Positions 1 to 5,754 are shown, counted from the first letter of the stretch. The stretch: DNA of 8,803 nucleotides from an uncultured Candidatus Saccharibacteria bacterium (GCA_903836325.1 CAILQE010000034.1:1-8803), one strand, 5' to 3'. The notes: a model not told the origin generated them from the sequence alone. Translations and numbers: made by a program.

Positions 1-789
1 ACTTCTGAGGATACTGTATCTCAAGAAGCTATCGACGAAGAAATCAAAGATCTTAAAGTAGAAGCATTATCTCCTGCTGATAAATACGATAAAGATTTTT
101 CAGAACTAGTAAGCGAAATTTTTGATCAGATTGAAAGAAACTATCCTTCGCAAGATATGGCTTTAGCACAAGCTGAAAAGAAAGCTAGACAAAAATTAGG
201 ATCAAGACCTCAAGAAAGTATTAATTTGGAGTCTAATTCTGAATCATTAGATTCTAAATGGTTAAGTTATTTTAAAAAACCAGTACTAATTAATATGTTA
301 AATGCAGCAAGTAAGCTAAATATGGCTTCTGGAAGAGTGGCTCAAGGTATTGTCCATATAGATAATCCTTCACTCACTATGAAAAGACGAGGAGCAGATA
401 TTTATAGGCCGATAGAGACTGAGATTAAGTTCTTAGTTAGTCGAGGAGCTTTAAACGGCAATGTAAGAGATTTATCTGTGGCTATGTTCCAGGATTTCTT
501 AAAAGATTTTGGCGGAAGAAAATATGGTGGTGCACTAAGTCATCCTAGGAATTCTAGACAAAAAGAAACTATGGATAGTTTAACGAATAGAATAAATATG
601 TTTAAAGAAAGTCTTAAGCGAACTACTAATACTATCGAGATCGCATCTATTAACGATGCCATAAAAGATTTATCAGTAAAGAAGAAAAATATATTATCTA
701 CTGTGATTAAATCTATGTCAGATACTGAGAAAGCCGAACATACGGCATATAAAAATAGAACCAATCTTAAGAAAAGTCTTCAAAAATAG
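1..789 (+). CDS. Hypothetical protein, 3' part of a gene cut by the window edge
   Basis: The reading frame is open from base 1, so the gene starts outside the window; the ATG at 157 is only an internal Met and the 52 codons before it are in frame and protein-like. The visible part is 262 residues. The first ~50 are acidic (many Glu/Asp) and the rest is basic, with Lys/Arg-rich, probably helical stretches, strongest in the last ~80 residues (NRINMFKESLKRT, then a Lys-rich segment, ending in KKSLQK). No signal peptide, membrane segment or catalytic motif is seen in the visible part. I do not recognise a family. The basic tail could bind nucleic acid or ribosomes, but that is a guess from charge alone. 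It ends in TAG 17 bases before the Dus gene on the same strand, so the two may be co-transcribed. Confidence 0.75.
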   Translation, partial: TSEDTVSQEAIDEEIKDLKVEALSPADKYDKDFSELVSEIFDQIERNYPSQDMALAQAEKKARQKLGSRPQESINLESNSESLDSKWLSYFKKPVLINMLNAASKLNMASGRVAQGIVHIDNPSLTMKRRGADIYRPIETEIKFLVSRGALNGNVRDLSVAMFQDFLKDFGGRKYGGALSHPRNSRQKETMDSLTNRINMFKESLKRTTNTIEIASINDAIKDLSVKKKNILSTVIKSMSDTEKAEHTAYKNRTNLKKSLQK

Positions 790-806
790 TAGACTAGTAT
801 AAGTCT

Positions 807-1736
807 ATGCAAACTAGAACTAAATTTATCTTAGCTCCAATGTATGAAGTCACGGACACAGTTTTCCGAAGGCTTATTTCAGAGTTATCTCCACCAGATG
901 TTTTCTATACAGAATTCGTCAATGTCGACGGACTACAAAGTAAGGGGAGAGATGCTGTTATCTCAAAACTAAAGTTCACTAGAAAAGAAAAACCTATCAT
1001 TGCACAAATATGGGGATCTAAACCAGATAACTTCTATAAGACCTCCCAAGAATTAGTTAAGATGGGGTTCGCTGGAATAGACATAAACATGGGATGTCCA
1101 GATAAGAATGTAACTAAAGCTGGACTTTGTTCAGCCCTTATAAACAACAGAGAATTAGCAAAAGAAATTATTGATGCCACTAAGAGGGGTGCAGGAAAAC
1201 TTCCTGTTAGCGTTAAAACAAGACTTGGATACAACTCTGTAGACTATTCGTGGCATGAATTCTTACTTAACCAAGGCATAGATACTTTAATAGTTCATGC
1301 TAGAACTAAAAAACAAATGAGTAAAGTCCCTGCAGATTATGAAGCCATTAAAGAAATAGTTAAACTAAGAAATAAAATATCTCCAAATACAAAGATTGTA
1401 GGTAATGGTGATGTATTTAGTAAACAACAGGGCATTGAACTTGCTAAGAAATATAAGCTAGACGGTATTATGATCGGACGAGGTATCTTTAAGGATCCTT
1501 TTGTCTTTAGCGACAATTCTCCATGGGAAAAATTATCTAAAAAACAGAGAGTTAAAATATTTAAACGCCATGCTAAATTATGGAAGAAAACCTACGGAGA
1601 TAGTAAGCCCGTATATATTCTAAATAAGTTTTGTAAGATATATATTAATAACTTTGATGGAGCTAAAGAACTAAGAGATGATTTGATGAAAGCTAGTTCT
1701 ATCGACGAATTAATCAGCAAATTAAAGCAGATATAA
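807..1736 (+). CDS. dus: tRNA-dihydrouridine synthase (Dus family)
   Basis: FMN- and NADPH-dependent reduction of specific uridines in tRNA to dihydrouridine, in the cytoplasm. The 309 residues are a normal length. Motifs in order: LAPMYEVTD near residues 9-17 (start of the FMN-binding TIM barrel), DINMGCP at 92-98 with the presumed catalytic Cys97, SVKTRLG at 135-141, HART at 164-167, GNGD at 199-202, and the phosphate-binding IGRGIF at 223-228; the rest is the helical tRNA-binding domain. After GCP the usual small residues are replaced (GLCSAL), and HART is followed by SKVPADY; I recall both from Patescibacteria sequences, so I do not read them as damage. Which uridine it modifies cannot be told. 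The ATG at 807 is chosen because the barrel begins only a few residues later; there is no clear Shine-Dalgarno, and a 6-bp inverted repeat (790-795/802-807) sits right at the start. The gene converges with the tRNA on the other strand, 13 bases away. Confidence 0.93.
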   Translation: MQTRTKFILAPMYEVTDTVFRRLISELSPPDVFYTEFVNVDGLQSKGRDAVISKLKFTRKEKPIIAQIWGSKPDNFYKTSQELVKMGFAGIDINMGCPDKNVTKAGLCSALINNRELAKEIIDATKRGAGKLPVSVKTRLGYNSVDYSWHEFLLNQGIDTLIVHARTKKQMSKVPADYEAIKEIVKLRNKISPNTKIVGNGDVFSKQQGIELAKKYKLDGIMIGRGIFKDPFVFSDNSPWEKLSKKQRVKIFKRHAKLWKKTYGDSKPVYILNKFCKIYINNFDGAKELRDDLMKASSIDELISKLKQI

Positions 1737-1749
1737 ACATAAAAAATTA

Positions 1750-1825
1750 TGGTGGGGGCGGTAGGAATCGAACCTACTACCAAGTGGTTATGAGCCGCCT
1801 GCTCTAACCGATGAGCTACGCCCCC
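1750..1825 (-). tRNA. tRNA with CAU anticodon, probably tRNA-Ile2 (lysidine-modified)
   Basis: Read on the minus strand it folds into a full cloverleaf with the 3' CCA encoded: acceptor GGGGGCG/CGCCCCC, D stem GCTC/GAGC, anticodon loop CTCATAA, T stem GTAGG/CCTAC with TTCGATT loop, discriminator A. A CAU anticodon can belong to initiator Met, elongator Met or Ile2. The sequence from the D stem through the variable loop (GAGCAGGCG, then CTTGG after the anticodon stem) resembles bacterial tRNA-Ile2, and the two other CAU tRNAs here fit initiator and elongator Met better, so Ile2 is assigned by elimination plus likeness. If right, C34 is converted to lysidine by the TilS encoded at 4862. Odd points: a C29-A41 mismatch in the anticodon stem and U15/A48 where a purine-15/pyrimidine-48 pair is normal. 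Confidence 0.9.
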
Positions 1826-1836
1826 ACGTTGATTTA

Positions 1837-1842
1837 ATTATA
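1837..1842 (-). promoter_or_regulatory. -10 box of the minus-strand tRNA(CAU)
   Basis: Perfect TATAAT on the minus strand, ending 11 bases before the mature tRNA 5' end, which would give a leader of only about 5 bases. No good -35 hexamer is seen at 16-18 bases (TGCTAT at best), so the assignment rests on the -10 alone. It lies back to back with the plus-strand -10 of the FtsB/DivIC-like gene. Confidence 0.45.
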
Positions 1843-1880
1843 CCCTATAGAAACAGAGTATAGCAGAATTTATTATAGGA

Positions 1881-1886
1881 TATAAT
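1881..1886 (+). promoter_or_regulatory. -10 box of the FtsB/DivIC-like gene
   Basis: Perfect TATAAT that ends 11 bases before the ATG at 1898. Transcription would begin about 1893, leaving some 5 bases of leader, and no Shine-Dalgarno is present, so the mRNA would be nearly leaderless. No convincing -35 is seen. Confidence 0.4.
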
Positions 1887-1897
1887 AAATATTAATA

Positions 1898-2356
1898 ATG
1901 CAAAATATTAAAATAAATAAATATTACCGAAAAACTATTAATTACATAGAACATCTAGGAGATATTAGATACTCCGGACAATTAATATTCGTAGTAATAA
2001 TAATACTTGTAACCTGGAGCGGTATTAGATCAATAGAGACAAACTATAAACTTCAAAGACAAATAGCTACTCTAAATCAACAGAATCAACTTCAGCAAAT
2101 AGATAATACCAACATAGACTTAGGAAATCAGTACTTAAACTCAAATCAGTACCTAGATATATCAGCTAGACAGAACCTGGGACTTGCTAGTCCGGGTGAA
2201 CAAGAGCTATTGGTGCCGAAATCAGTAGCGTTAAATTACGTCGTTCCTAGTCCTGTAAAACAAATAAAGCAATCAGTTACAAGCTCTAAGCCTAGTAATT
2301 ATCAATCATGGCTAGATTTTTTCCTTCACAGAAATGAATTTAGTACTAAGTCGTAA
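1898..2356 (+). CDS. FtsB/DivIC-type septum formation protein
   Basis: Probable bitopic divisome protein; in the family it joins FtsL and FtsQ/DivIB at midcell to activate septal peptidoglycan synthesis. The 152 residues show the expected order: a short basic cytoplasmic N-terminus (1-26), one transmembrane helix around 28-46 (LIFVVIIILVTW), a Gln/Leu-rich coiled coil from about 47 to 70, then a conserved block at 88-107 (ISARQNLGLASPGEQELLVP), which matches the family pattern of an alpha-helical ARxxLGL followed by PGE and a hydrophobic strand. A roughly 45-residue tail after that is variable and of unknown use. FtsB and DivIC cannot be separated on this evidence, and FtsL is a less likely alternative. 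It lies between two tRNA genes; in Bacillus divIC is also a near neighbour of tilS, which is nearby here. It has no Shine-Dalgarno. Confidence 0.85.
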   Translation: MQNIKINKYYRKTINYIEHLGDIRYSGQLIFVVIIILVTWSGIRSIETNYKLQRQIATLNQQNQLQQIDNTNIDLGNQYLNSNQYLDISARQNLGLASPGEQELLVPKSVALNYVVPSPVKQIKQSVTSSKPSNYQSWLDFFLHRNEFSTKS

Positions 2357-2359
2357 ACC

Positions 2360-2388
2360 TTGCAAAAACACCTTAAATTTGCTAGAAT
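2360..2388 (+). promoter_or_regulatory. Promoter of tRNA-fMet
   Basis: A -35 TTGCAA (2360-2365), 17-base spacer, and -10 TAGAAT (2383-2388) preceded by TGC, an extended -10 element. The start would be near 2395, about 13 bases before the tRNA. It begins 4 bases after the stop codon of the FtsB/DivIC-like gene. Confidence 0.75.
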
Positions 2389-2407
2389 ATACAAATCAAA
2401 ACATTAT

Positions 2408-2482
2408 CGCGGGGTGGAGCAGAGGCAGCTCGATTGGCTCATAACCAATAGGTCGCAGGTTCGAGTCCTGCCCCCGCAACCA
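2408..2482 (+). tRNA. Initiator tRNA-fMet (CAU)
   Basis: A complete cloverleaf with encoded CCA. Initiator hallmarks are visible: an unpaired C1-A72 at the top of the acceptor stem (CGCGGGG against CCCCGCA), which permits formylation and blocks EF-Tu, and the A11-U24 pair in the D stem. The anticodon loop is CTCATAA and the T stem is GCAGG/CCTGC. The D loop is short (7 bases, AGAGGCA). The anticodon stem is ATTGG/CCAAT, so only two of the three G-C pairs normally stacked at 29-31/39-41 in initiators are present; pair 29-41 is U-A. It has its own promoter and terminator and so forms a single-gene unit. Confidence 0.96.
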
Positions 2483-2494
2483 AATTGATACTAG

Positions 2495-2517
2495 CTGGCT
2501 AAATTAGCCAGTTTTTT
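2495..2517 (+). terminator. Intrinsic terminator of tRNA-fMet
   Basis: A 6-bp perfect stem CTGGCT/AGCCAG with a 5-base loop, followed at once by six T residues (2512-2517). It lies 12 bases after the encoded CCA. Confidence 0.88.
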
Positions 2518-2623
2518 ATTGCTTAAAAACATACTATAAATCACAACATTTTATAGTTGTTATGTTTAATTAAATACGTATATAATTATGACAACAGAAA
2601 GCTAACACAAAAAGAGTTTGAAA

Positions 2624-2652
2624 TTGACAAAAACCACTATTTTTGTTATAAT
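2624..2652 (+). promoter_or_regulatory. Consensus sigma-70-type promoter of the 29-codon ORF
   Basis: A perfect -35 TTGACA (2624-2629), exactly 17 bases of spacer, and a perfect -10 TATAAT (2647-2652) preceded by TGT (extended -10). This is the best-matching promoter in the window. The predicted start (~2659) coincides with a 6-bp inverted repeat, TTAACT-CAA-AGTTAA (2660-2674), which could be an operator or a 5' hairpin. Confidence 0.85.
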
Positions 2653-2713
2653 AACTGTGTTAACTCAAAGTTAAACAAAAACATTAAAAAAATAAAAAAA
2701 GGGGGCAAAATAT

Positions 2714-2803
2714 ATGAAAACTGCAAGCTTACTAGAGTTTGAGTTCGTAACCTCTACAAACGAGGATATAGCAAGAGTAGACCGAATACTCAAAAAGCTA
2801 TAA
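2714..2803 (+). CDS. Small ORF, 29 residues, unknown function
   Basis: Encodes a 29-residue peptide beginning MKTASLLEFEF and ending RVDRILKKL, TAA stop. I know no family for it. It is supported as a gene by context: a consensus promoter ends 61 bases upstream, an AAGGGGG Shine-Dalgarno sits 8 bases before the ATG, and a long perfect-looking terminator follows the stop by about 17 bases. The 5' leader is strikingly A-rich with a TTAACT/AGTTAA dyad at its start. The peptide has no signal or membrane segment; the second half (NEDIARVDRILKKL) could form an amphipathic helix. Alternatives are a leader peptide or an sRNA with a chance ORF, but no gene follows on this strand before the terminator, which argues against attenuation of a downstream gene. 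A longer TTG-start frame overlapping it (2557-2742) crosses the promoter and is not believed. Confidence 0.6.
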   Translation: MKTASLLEFEFVTSTNEDIARVDRILKKL

Positions 2804-2816
2804 AGGTTATACTAAA

Positions 2817-2852
2817 TAAAAAAATCTCCGGATCACTATCTGGAGATTTTTT
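2817..2852. terminator. Bidirectional intrinsic terminator
   Basis: A stem of about 13 bp (AAAATCTCCGGAT, 2821-2833, against ATCTGGAGATTTT, 2838-2850, with one G-U) closed by a CACT loop. It is flanked by an A run on the left and T run on the right, so it ends transcripts on both strands: the small ORF on plus and the 554-residue gene on minus, whose stop codon is about 100 bases away. Confidence 0.9.
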
Positions 2853-2954
2853 GTTATTCATAAATTTGGTAGGCATGAGTTGGACGAGATGGAGTCATTT
2901 AAAGCAAGAGCTTGTTGTGTTGATTGGACCATTAAGTCATAGGATATTCGTTAC

Positions 2955-4619
2955 TCATCTAGATGCTTCAACTAAATTGGCTAAGCTTGTACCGCCAATT
3001 TCTCTAGCCGCATCAGCCTGATTAGCCAGAGCCTTAGCCATTTCCGATCCAGCAACTGCTATTTGATCGGCGGGTTCATCAAAAGCGAAAACTGTAGTTC
3101 TTAAAAATGCCCAACCATCCTCATTTTTAGTAAACAGGGAACCCTTGGGCAGCTTTACTCCATTAAATACTATGGGAACAGTCGATAGAAACGTGGGCGA
3201 ACCGTACGTCTTTTCCAGCAGGTCTACTTCGTTTACCGTTGTCTTAACTAGGCCTGCCTTACCGAATGGATGAGTAGCCGCCCCAAGGTAGTAGGCGATT
3301 ACGTCAAAACAAGCCCCATCTCTAATTTTCACATCATGACCCGTGACCTCTAGGTCGCTGTCTGGATTATCTCCTCTGTCTAAAGAGCCGTTTATCATGT
3401 CTACTAAAACATTTGCAGCCTCCCCCTTGACTGAGCGATTAGCTGCTTGCCATAATTTTCGTACATCTTCCTCGTTGTTTACATCTCCAATACTATCCTG
3501 ATACTGGTATACAGCCATTTCAGTATCAAATTTCATTTTTTCAGCTAATTTAATGCCTGTATATTCTGGGTTAGCAGGGACAAATAAACTACTTAAAGTA
3601 AGGCCCTCTGGCCTATTTATCCATTTGGCTATTTTTCTAGATATTTCTGTGTATATAGAGCCATACCTATCCGCTTGTTTTAAGTCCATCATTTTAGCCT
3701 GAAAACTAGGATGAAACATTAAACCGGAAGCATCCAGTAGGCCACATAACTCTGAAGCACATTCAGTATCGATAAAGGGTATTTCAGTATGTGAGCTTTG
3801 ATTGGCTTGCTCTGGATAATTAGCCGCCGGATCTTGTTTAACAGAAAATGAATATGTACCAGTCTTATTATCTATCGTTAATTGCTTAACTACACCAATA
3901 CCCCAAGTATAGATCCTTTTATCCTCCGTTTCAGTTATAACTGCTCTATGTTCTGGAACAGTTGCCAGTAAACCATCTCTAATTTCAGATGGGGTTTTAC
4001 CACTCGCCAAATCCTTAGTCAACGAATAAGGGCTGTTTAATAAACCAACATCTACCAGGAAGGCCAAACTGGCCATAGGATCTTGATCTGGATCGAATGG
4101 GCTAGTGCTTACTTCTTGCGGCACATCAACAGTATCGGCTAGCAAAGAATGTATTTTATGAAGTTCGGCATGACCTGGAGAATTGGCAAAGCGTCTACTT
4201 ACTAGATCTCTTATTAGCTTAGGATGAACATTGCTTCCTAAGGCGTCCTCATAACCATCCTTTTGAAAATACAGAACTAAACCACTACCTCGTTGACCTA
4301 TCTTTATGTGTTCATCGTCAACGTCAATATCGACGATTTTATCATCGTAATTTTCTGGGCTAGATAATTTAGCACTTAAATCTCCAGTATCAACTCCTAG
4401 CCCATCCAAAGCTACAAAGTCATTAGGTCCTAACAAATTGCAGTCAAAGCCAAAAGTGCTAACATTAACTCTGGTTATATTAACGTCAGGATTATCTATT
4501 TTATTTGTAGCAAAAACTGCACGAAATTGGTTAGCTGATTTCAAGGATGCTAGCTCAATACGACCCTGTCTTAGAGAATCAATTCCTGTAGGGGTCTGCT
4601 GTTCTAGATGTTCATTCAT
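2955..4619 (-). CDS. Hypothetical soluble protein, 554 residues
   Basis: A long intact frame with ATG start and TGA stop. I do not recognise a family. It has no signal peptide and no membrane segment, is acidic overall, and looks globular (mixed strands and helices): a beta-rich stretch about 45-120 (FGFDCNLLGPNDFVAL, then IGQRGSGLVLYFQKDG), a central part with RIYTWGIGVV near 235-244, and a helical C-terminus rich in Ala (526-554). Five Cys residues occur, at about 60, 287, 292, 437 and one not forming an evident metal motif with them. The start at 4619 fits an extended -10 promoter at 4643-4671; no Shine-Dalgarno precedes it. By eye its G+C (around 40-45% in sampled lines) is above that of the flanking genes (about a third), and it lies directly behind the 3' end of a tRNA gene; both hint at acquisition but do not prove it. 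Confidence 0.85.
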   Translation of the reverse strand: MNEHLEQQTPTGIDSLRQGRIELASLKSANQFRAVFATNKIDNPDVNITRVNVSTFGFDCNLLGPNDFVALDGLGVDTGDLSAKLSSPENYDDKIVDIDVDDEHIKIGQRGSGLVLYFQKDGYEDALGSNVHPKLIRDLVSRRFANSPGHAELHKIHSLLADTVDVPQEVSTSPFDPDQDPMASLAFLVDVGLLNSPYSLTKDLASGKTPSEIRDGLLATVPEHRAVITETEDKRIYTWGIGVVKQLTIDNKTGTYSFSVKQDPAANYPEQANQSSHTEIPFIDTECASELCGLLDASGLMFHPSFQAKMMDLKQADRYGSIYTEISRKIAKWINRPEGLTLSSLFVPANPEYTGIKLAEKMKFDTEMAVYQYQDSIGDVNNEEDVRKLWQAANRSVKGEAANVLVDMINGSLDRGDNPDSDLEVTGHDVKIRDGACFDVIAYYLGAATHPFGKAGLVKTTVNEVDLLEKTYGSPTFLSTVPIVFNGVKLPKGSLFTKNEDGWAFLRTTVFAFDEPADQIAVAGSEMAKALANQADAAREIGGTSLANLVEASR

Positions 4620-4642
4620 ATTTATTTTAATCTATTTAATAT

Positions 4643-4671
4643 ACAATAGCACAAAAAACAGCTACAGTCAA
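4643..4671 (-). promoter_or_regulatory. Promoter of the 554-residue gene
   Basis: On the minus strand: -35 TTGACT (4671-4666), 17-base spacer, -10 TATTGT (4648-4643) preceded by TGC (extended -10). The leader would be about 18 bases. The -35 begins only 3 bases after the CCA of the upstream tRNA-Met, so the gene can be transcribed on its own as well as by read-through from the tRNA. Confidence 0.65.
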
Positions 4672-4674
4672 ATA

Positions 4675-4751
4675 TGGTAGCGGCGAGTGGATTTGAACCA
4701 CTGACCTCAGGCTTATGAGTCCTGCGCTCTAACCAACTGAGCTACGCCGCC
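4675..4751 (-). tRNA. Elongator tRNA-Met (CAU)
   Basis: A complete cloverleaf on the minus strand with encoded CCA: acceptor GGCGGCG/CGCCGCT (first pair G1-U72), D arm GCTC-AGTTGGTTA-GAGC, anticodon loop CTCATAA, variable loop AGGTC, T stem AGTGG/CCACT. The acceptor ends, including the G1-U72 wobble and CGCCGCTACCA 3' end, and the GAGGTC variable region closely match the Bacillus elongator tRNA-Met as I recall it. The anticodon stem CAGGA/GCCTG has an A31-G39 mismatch next to the loop. The initiator features of the tRNA at 2408 are absent. Confidence 0.93.
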
Positions 4752-4779
4752 ATAATCTCCAACAACACTGTTGCCATGT

Positions 4780-4808
4780 ATTATATAAAAAATAAGCTAA
4801 TCTGTAAA
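4780..4808 (-). promoter_or_regulatory. Promoter of elongator tRNA-Met
   Basis: Minus-strand -35 TTTACA (4808-4803; five of six consensus bases), 17-base spacer, and perfect -10 TATAAT (4785-4780). The start would be near 4773, about 22 bases before the tRNA. The leader contains the small palindrome CAACA-C-TGTTG. It is divergent from tilS. Confidence 0.75.
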
Positions 4809-4861
4809 AATATATCCTAACTCTTTTGCTTATATATGCTTTTTAGGTTAAAAATATATGA

Positions 4862-5737
4862 ATGGAATTAAATTTAAGAAAAGGTATATATATTGTCGCT
4901 GTAAGTGGCGGAGTCGATTCGATGACTCTTCTATTTCTAATTAATAAATTTAAGACAGATGATCAAGAGTTTGTGGTGGCTCATTTTAATCATGGAATTA
5001 GAACAGATTCAAATATAGACGAGGAACTAGTTAAGAAAATCTCAGAAGAATATGATATGACATTTGTAAGTGAAAAAGTTAATCTAGGAAAAGATGTATC
5101 GGAAGATGAAGCAAGAAAATCTCGGATGAAGTTCCTAAATAGAGTTAAAGAAGAAAATGATGCAGATTATATTTTAACGGCGCATCATAAAGACGACCTT
5201 ATTGAAACTGCCCTTATTAATACTCTGAGAGGAACCGGTCGAAGAGGATTGAATTCCCTAATTAGCTCTAAAGTATTTATCAGACCATTAATTAAATATT
5301 CTAAAGAAGATATTCTAAAGTTCGCTAAAACAAATAATATTTTATGGCATGAAGATTCTACGAATTCGGAAGACAGGTATCTACGGAATTACATTAGATT
5401 AAATATTATTCCTAAAATGGATGAAGCTCAAAAAGAAAATATCCTAGGACTAATAGATAAGCAGAACTTACTAAATGAAAAAATTGATGACCTACTTAAT
5501 TCAATGTCTGAAGGAAGTAGTTTAGATAGACATATATTCAGTAGCCTGAGTTATTCAATGGCAAAAGAAGTAATGTTGTCTTTCATTCGAAAACACGGAG
5601 TTTATGCCTACGATAAAAAACTAATCGATAGGATCACTACAGAGTCTCTAATTCAAAAGAGTGGTAAGACTGTAGATATCAATAACGATTTCACTCTTAA
5701 GCTCACCAAGGAAAAGATCAATATTATAAAAAGATAG
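4862..5737 (+). CDS. tilS: tRNA(Ile)-lysidine synthase, short form
   Basis: ATP-dependent joining of lysine to C34 of tRNA-Ile2 (CAU), which changes its decoding from AUG to AUA and its charging from Met to Ile; essential in most bacteria. Motifs: PP-loop SGGVDS (residues 15-20), AHFNHGIR (40-47), EARKSRMKF (83-91), LTAHHKDDLIET (105-116), LRGTGRRGL (122-130), RPL (141-143) and the EDSTNSEDRYLRNYIR block (164-179), all in family order. At 291 residues it is much shorter than the E. coli enzyme (about 430): the N-terminal synthase domain and a helical region are present, but the C-terminal domains are missing, as in the short Aquifex type. A likely substrate gene is at 1750-1825. The ATG at 4862 is preferred; an overlapping ATG at 4858 is in another frame. 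Only a weak AGG lies about 14 bases upstream. Confidence 0.96.
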   Translation: MELNLRKGIYIVAVSGGVDSMTLLFLINKFKTDDQEFVVAHFNHGIRTDSNIDEELVKKISEEYDMTFVSEKVNLGKDVSEDEARKSRMKFLNRVKEENDADYILTAHHKDDLIETALINTLRGTGRRGLNSLISSKVFIRPLIKYSKEDILKFAKTNNILWHEDSTNSEDRYLRNYIRLNIIPKMDEAQKENILGLIDKQNLLNEKIDDLLNSMSEGSSLDRHIFSSLSYSMAKEVMLSFIRKHGVYAYDKKLIDRITTESLIQKSGKTVDINNDFTLKLTKEKINIIKR

Positions 5738-5754
5738 TTTAAATTTGACCTATC

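Noticed and set aside
1737..1750. A terminator between dus and the minus-strand tRNA
   Set aside because: There is an A/T run (T6 on the minus strand behind the tRNA) but no hairpin in the 13-base gap.
2557..2742. A 61-codon TTG-start frame on the plus strand
   Set aside because: It runs across the TTGACA/TATAAT promoter and the leader of the 29-codon ORF, has no ribosome site and an Asn/Lys/Tyr make-up expected from AT-rich DNA.
2955..2957. Recoding of UGA to Gly, as in Gracilibacteria/Absconditabacteria
   Set aside because: The 554-residue gene ends at this TGA; reading through would pass further TGA codons and enter the terminator hairpin. No gene in the window has an in-frame TGA, so the standard code fits.
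4438..4680. An 80-codon plus-strand frame with a hydrophobic end
   Set aside because: It lies antisense to the start of the 554-residue gene and its promoter and enters the tRNA-Met gene; no ribosome site.
1750..4751. The three CAU tRNAs as redundant copies of tRNA-Met
   Set aside because: Their acceptor, anticodon and T stems all differ, and one has the C1-A72 mismatch of initiators, so they are distinct species.
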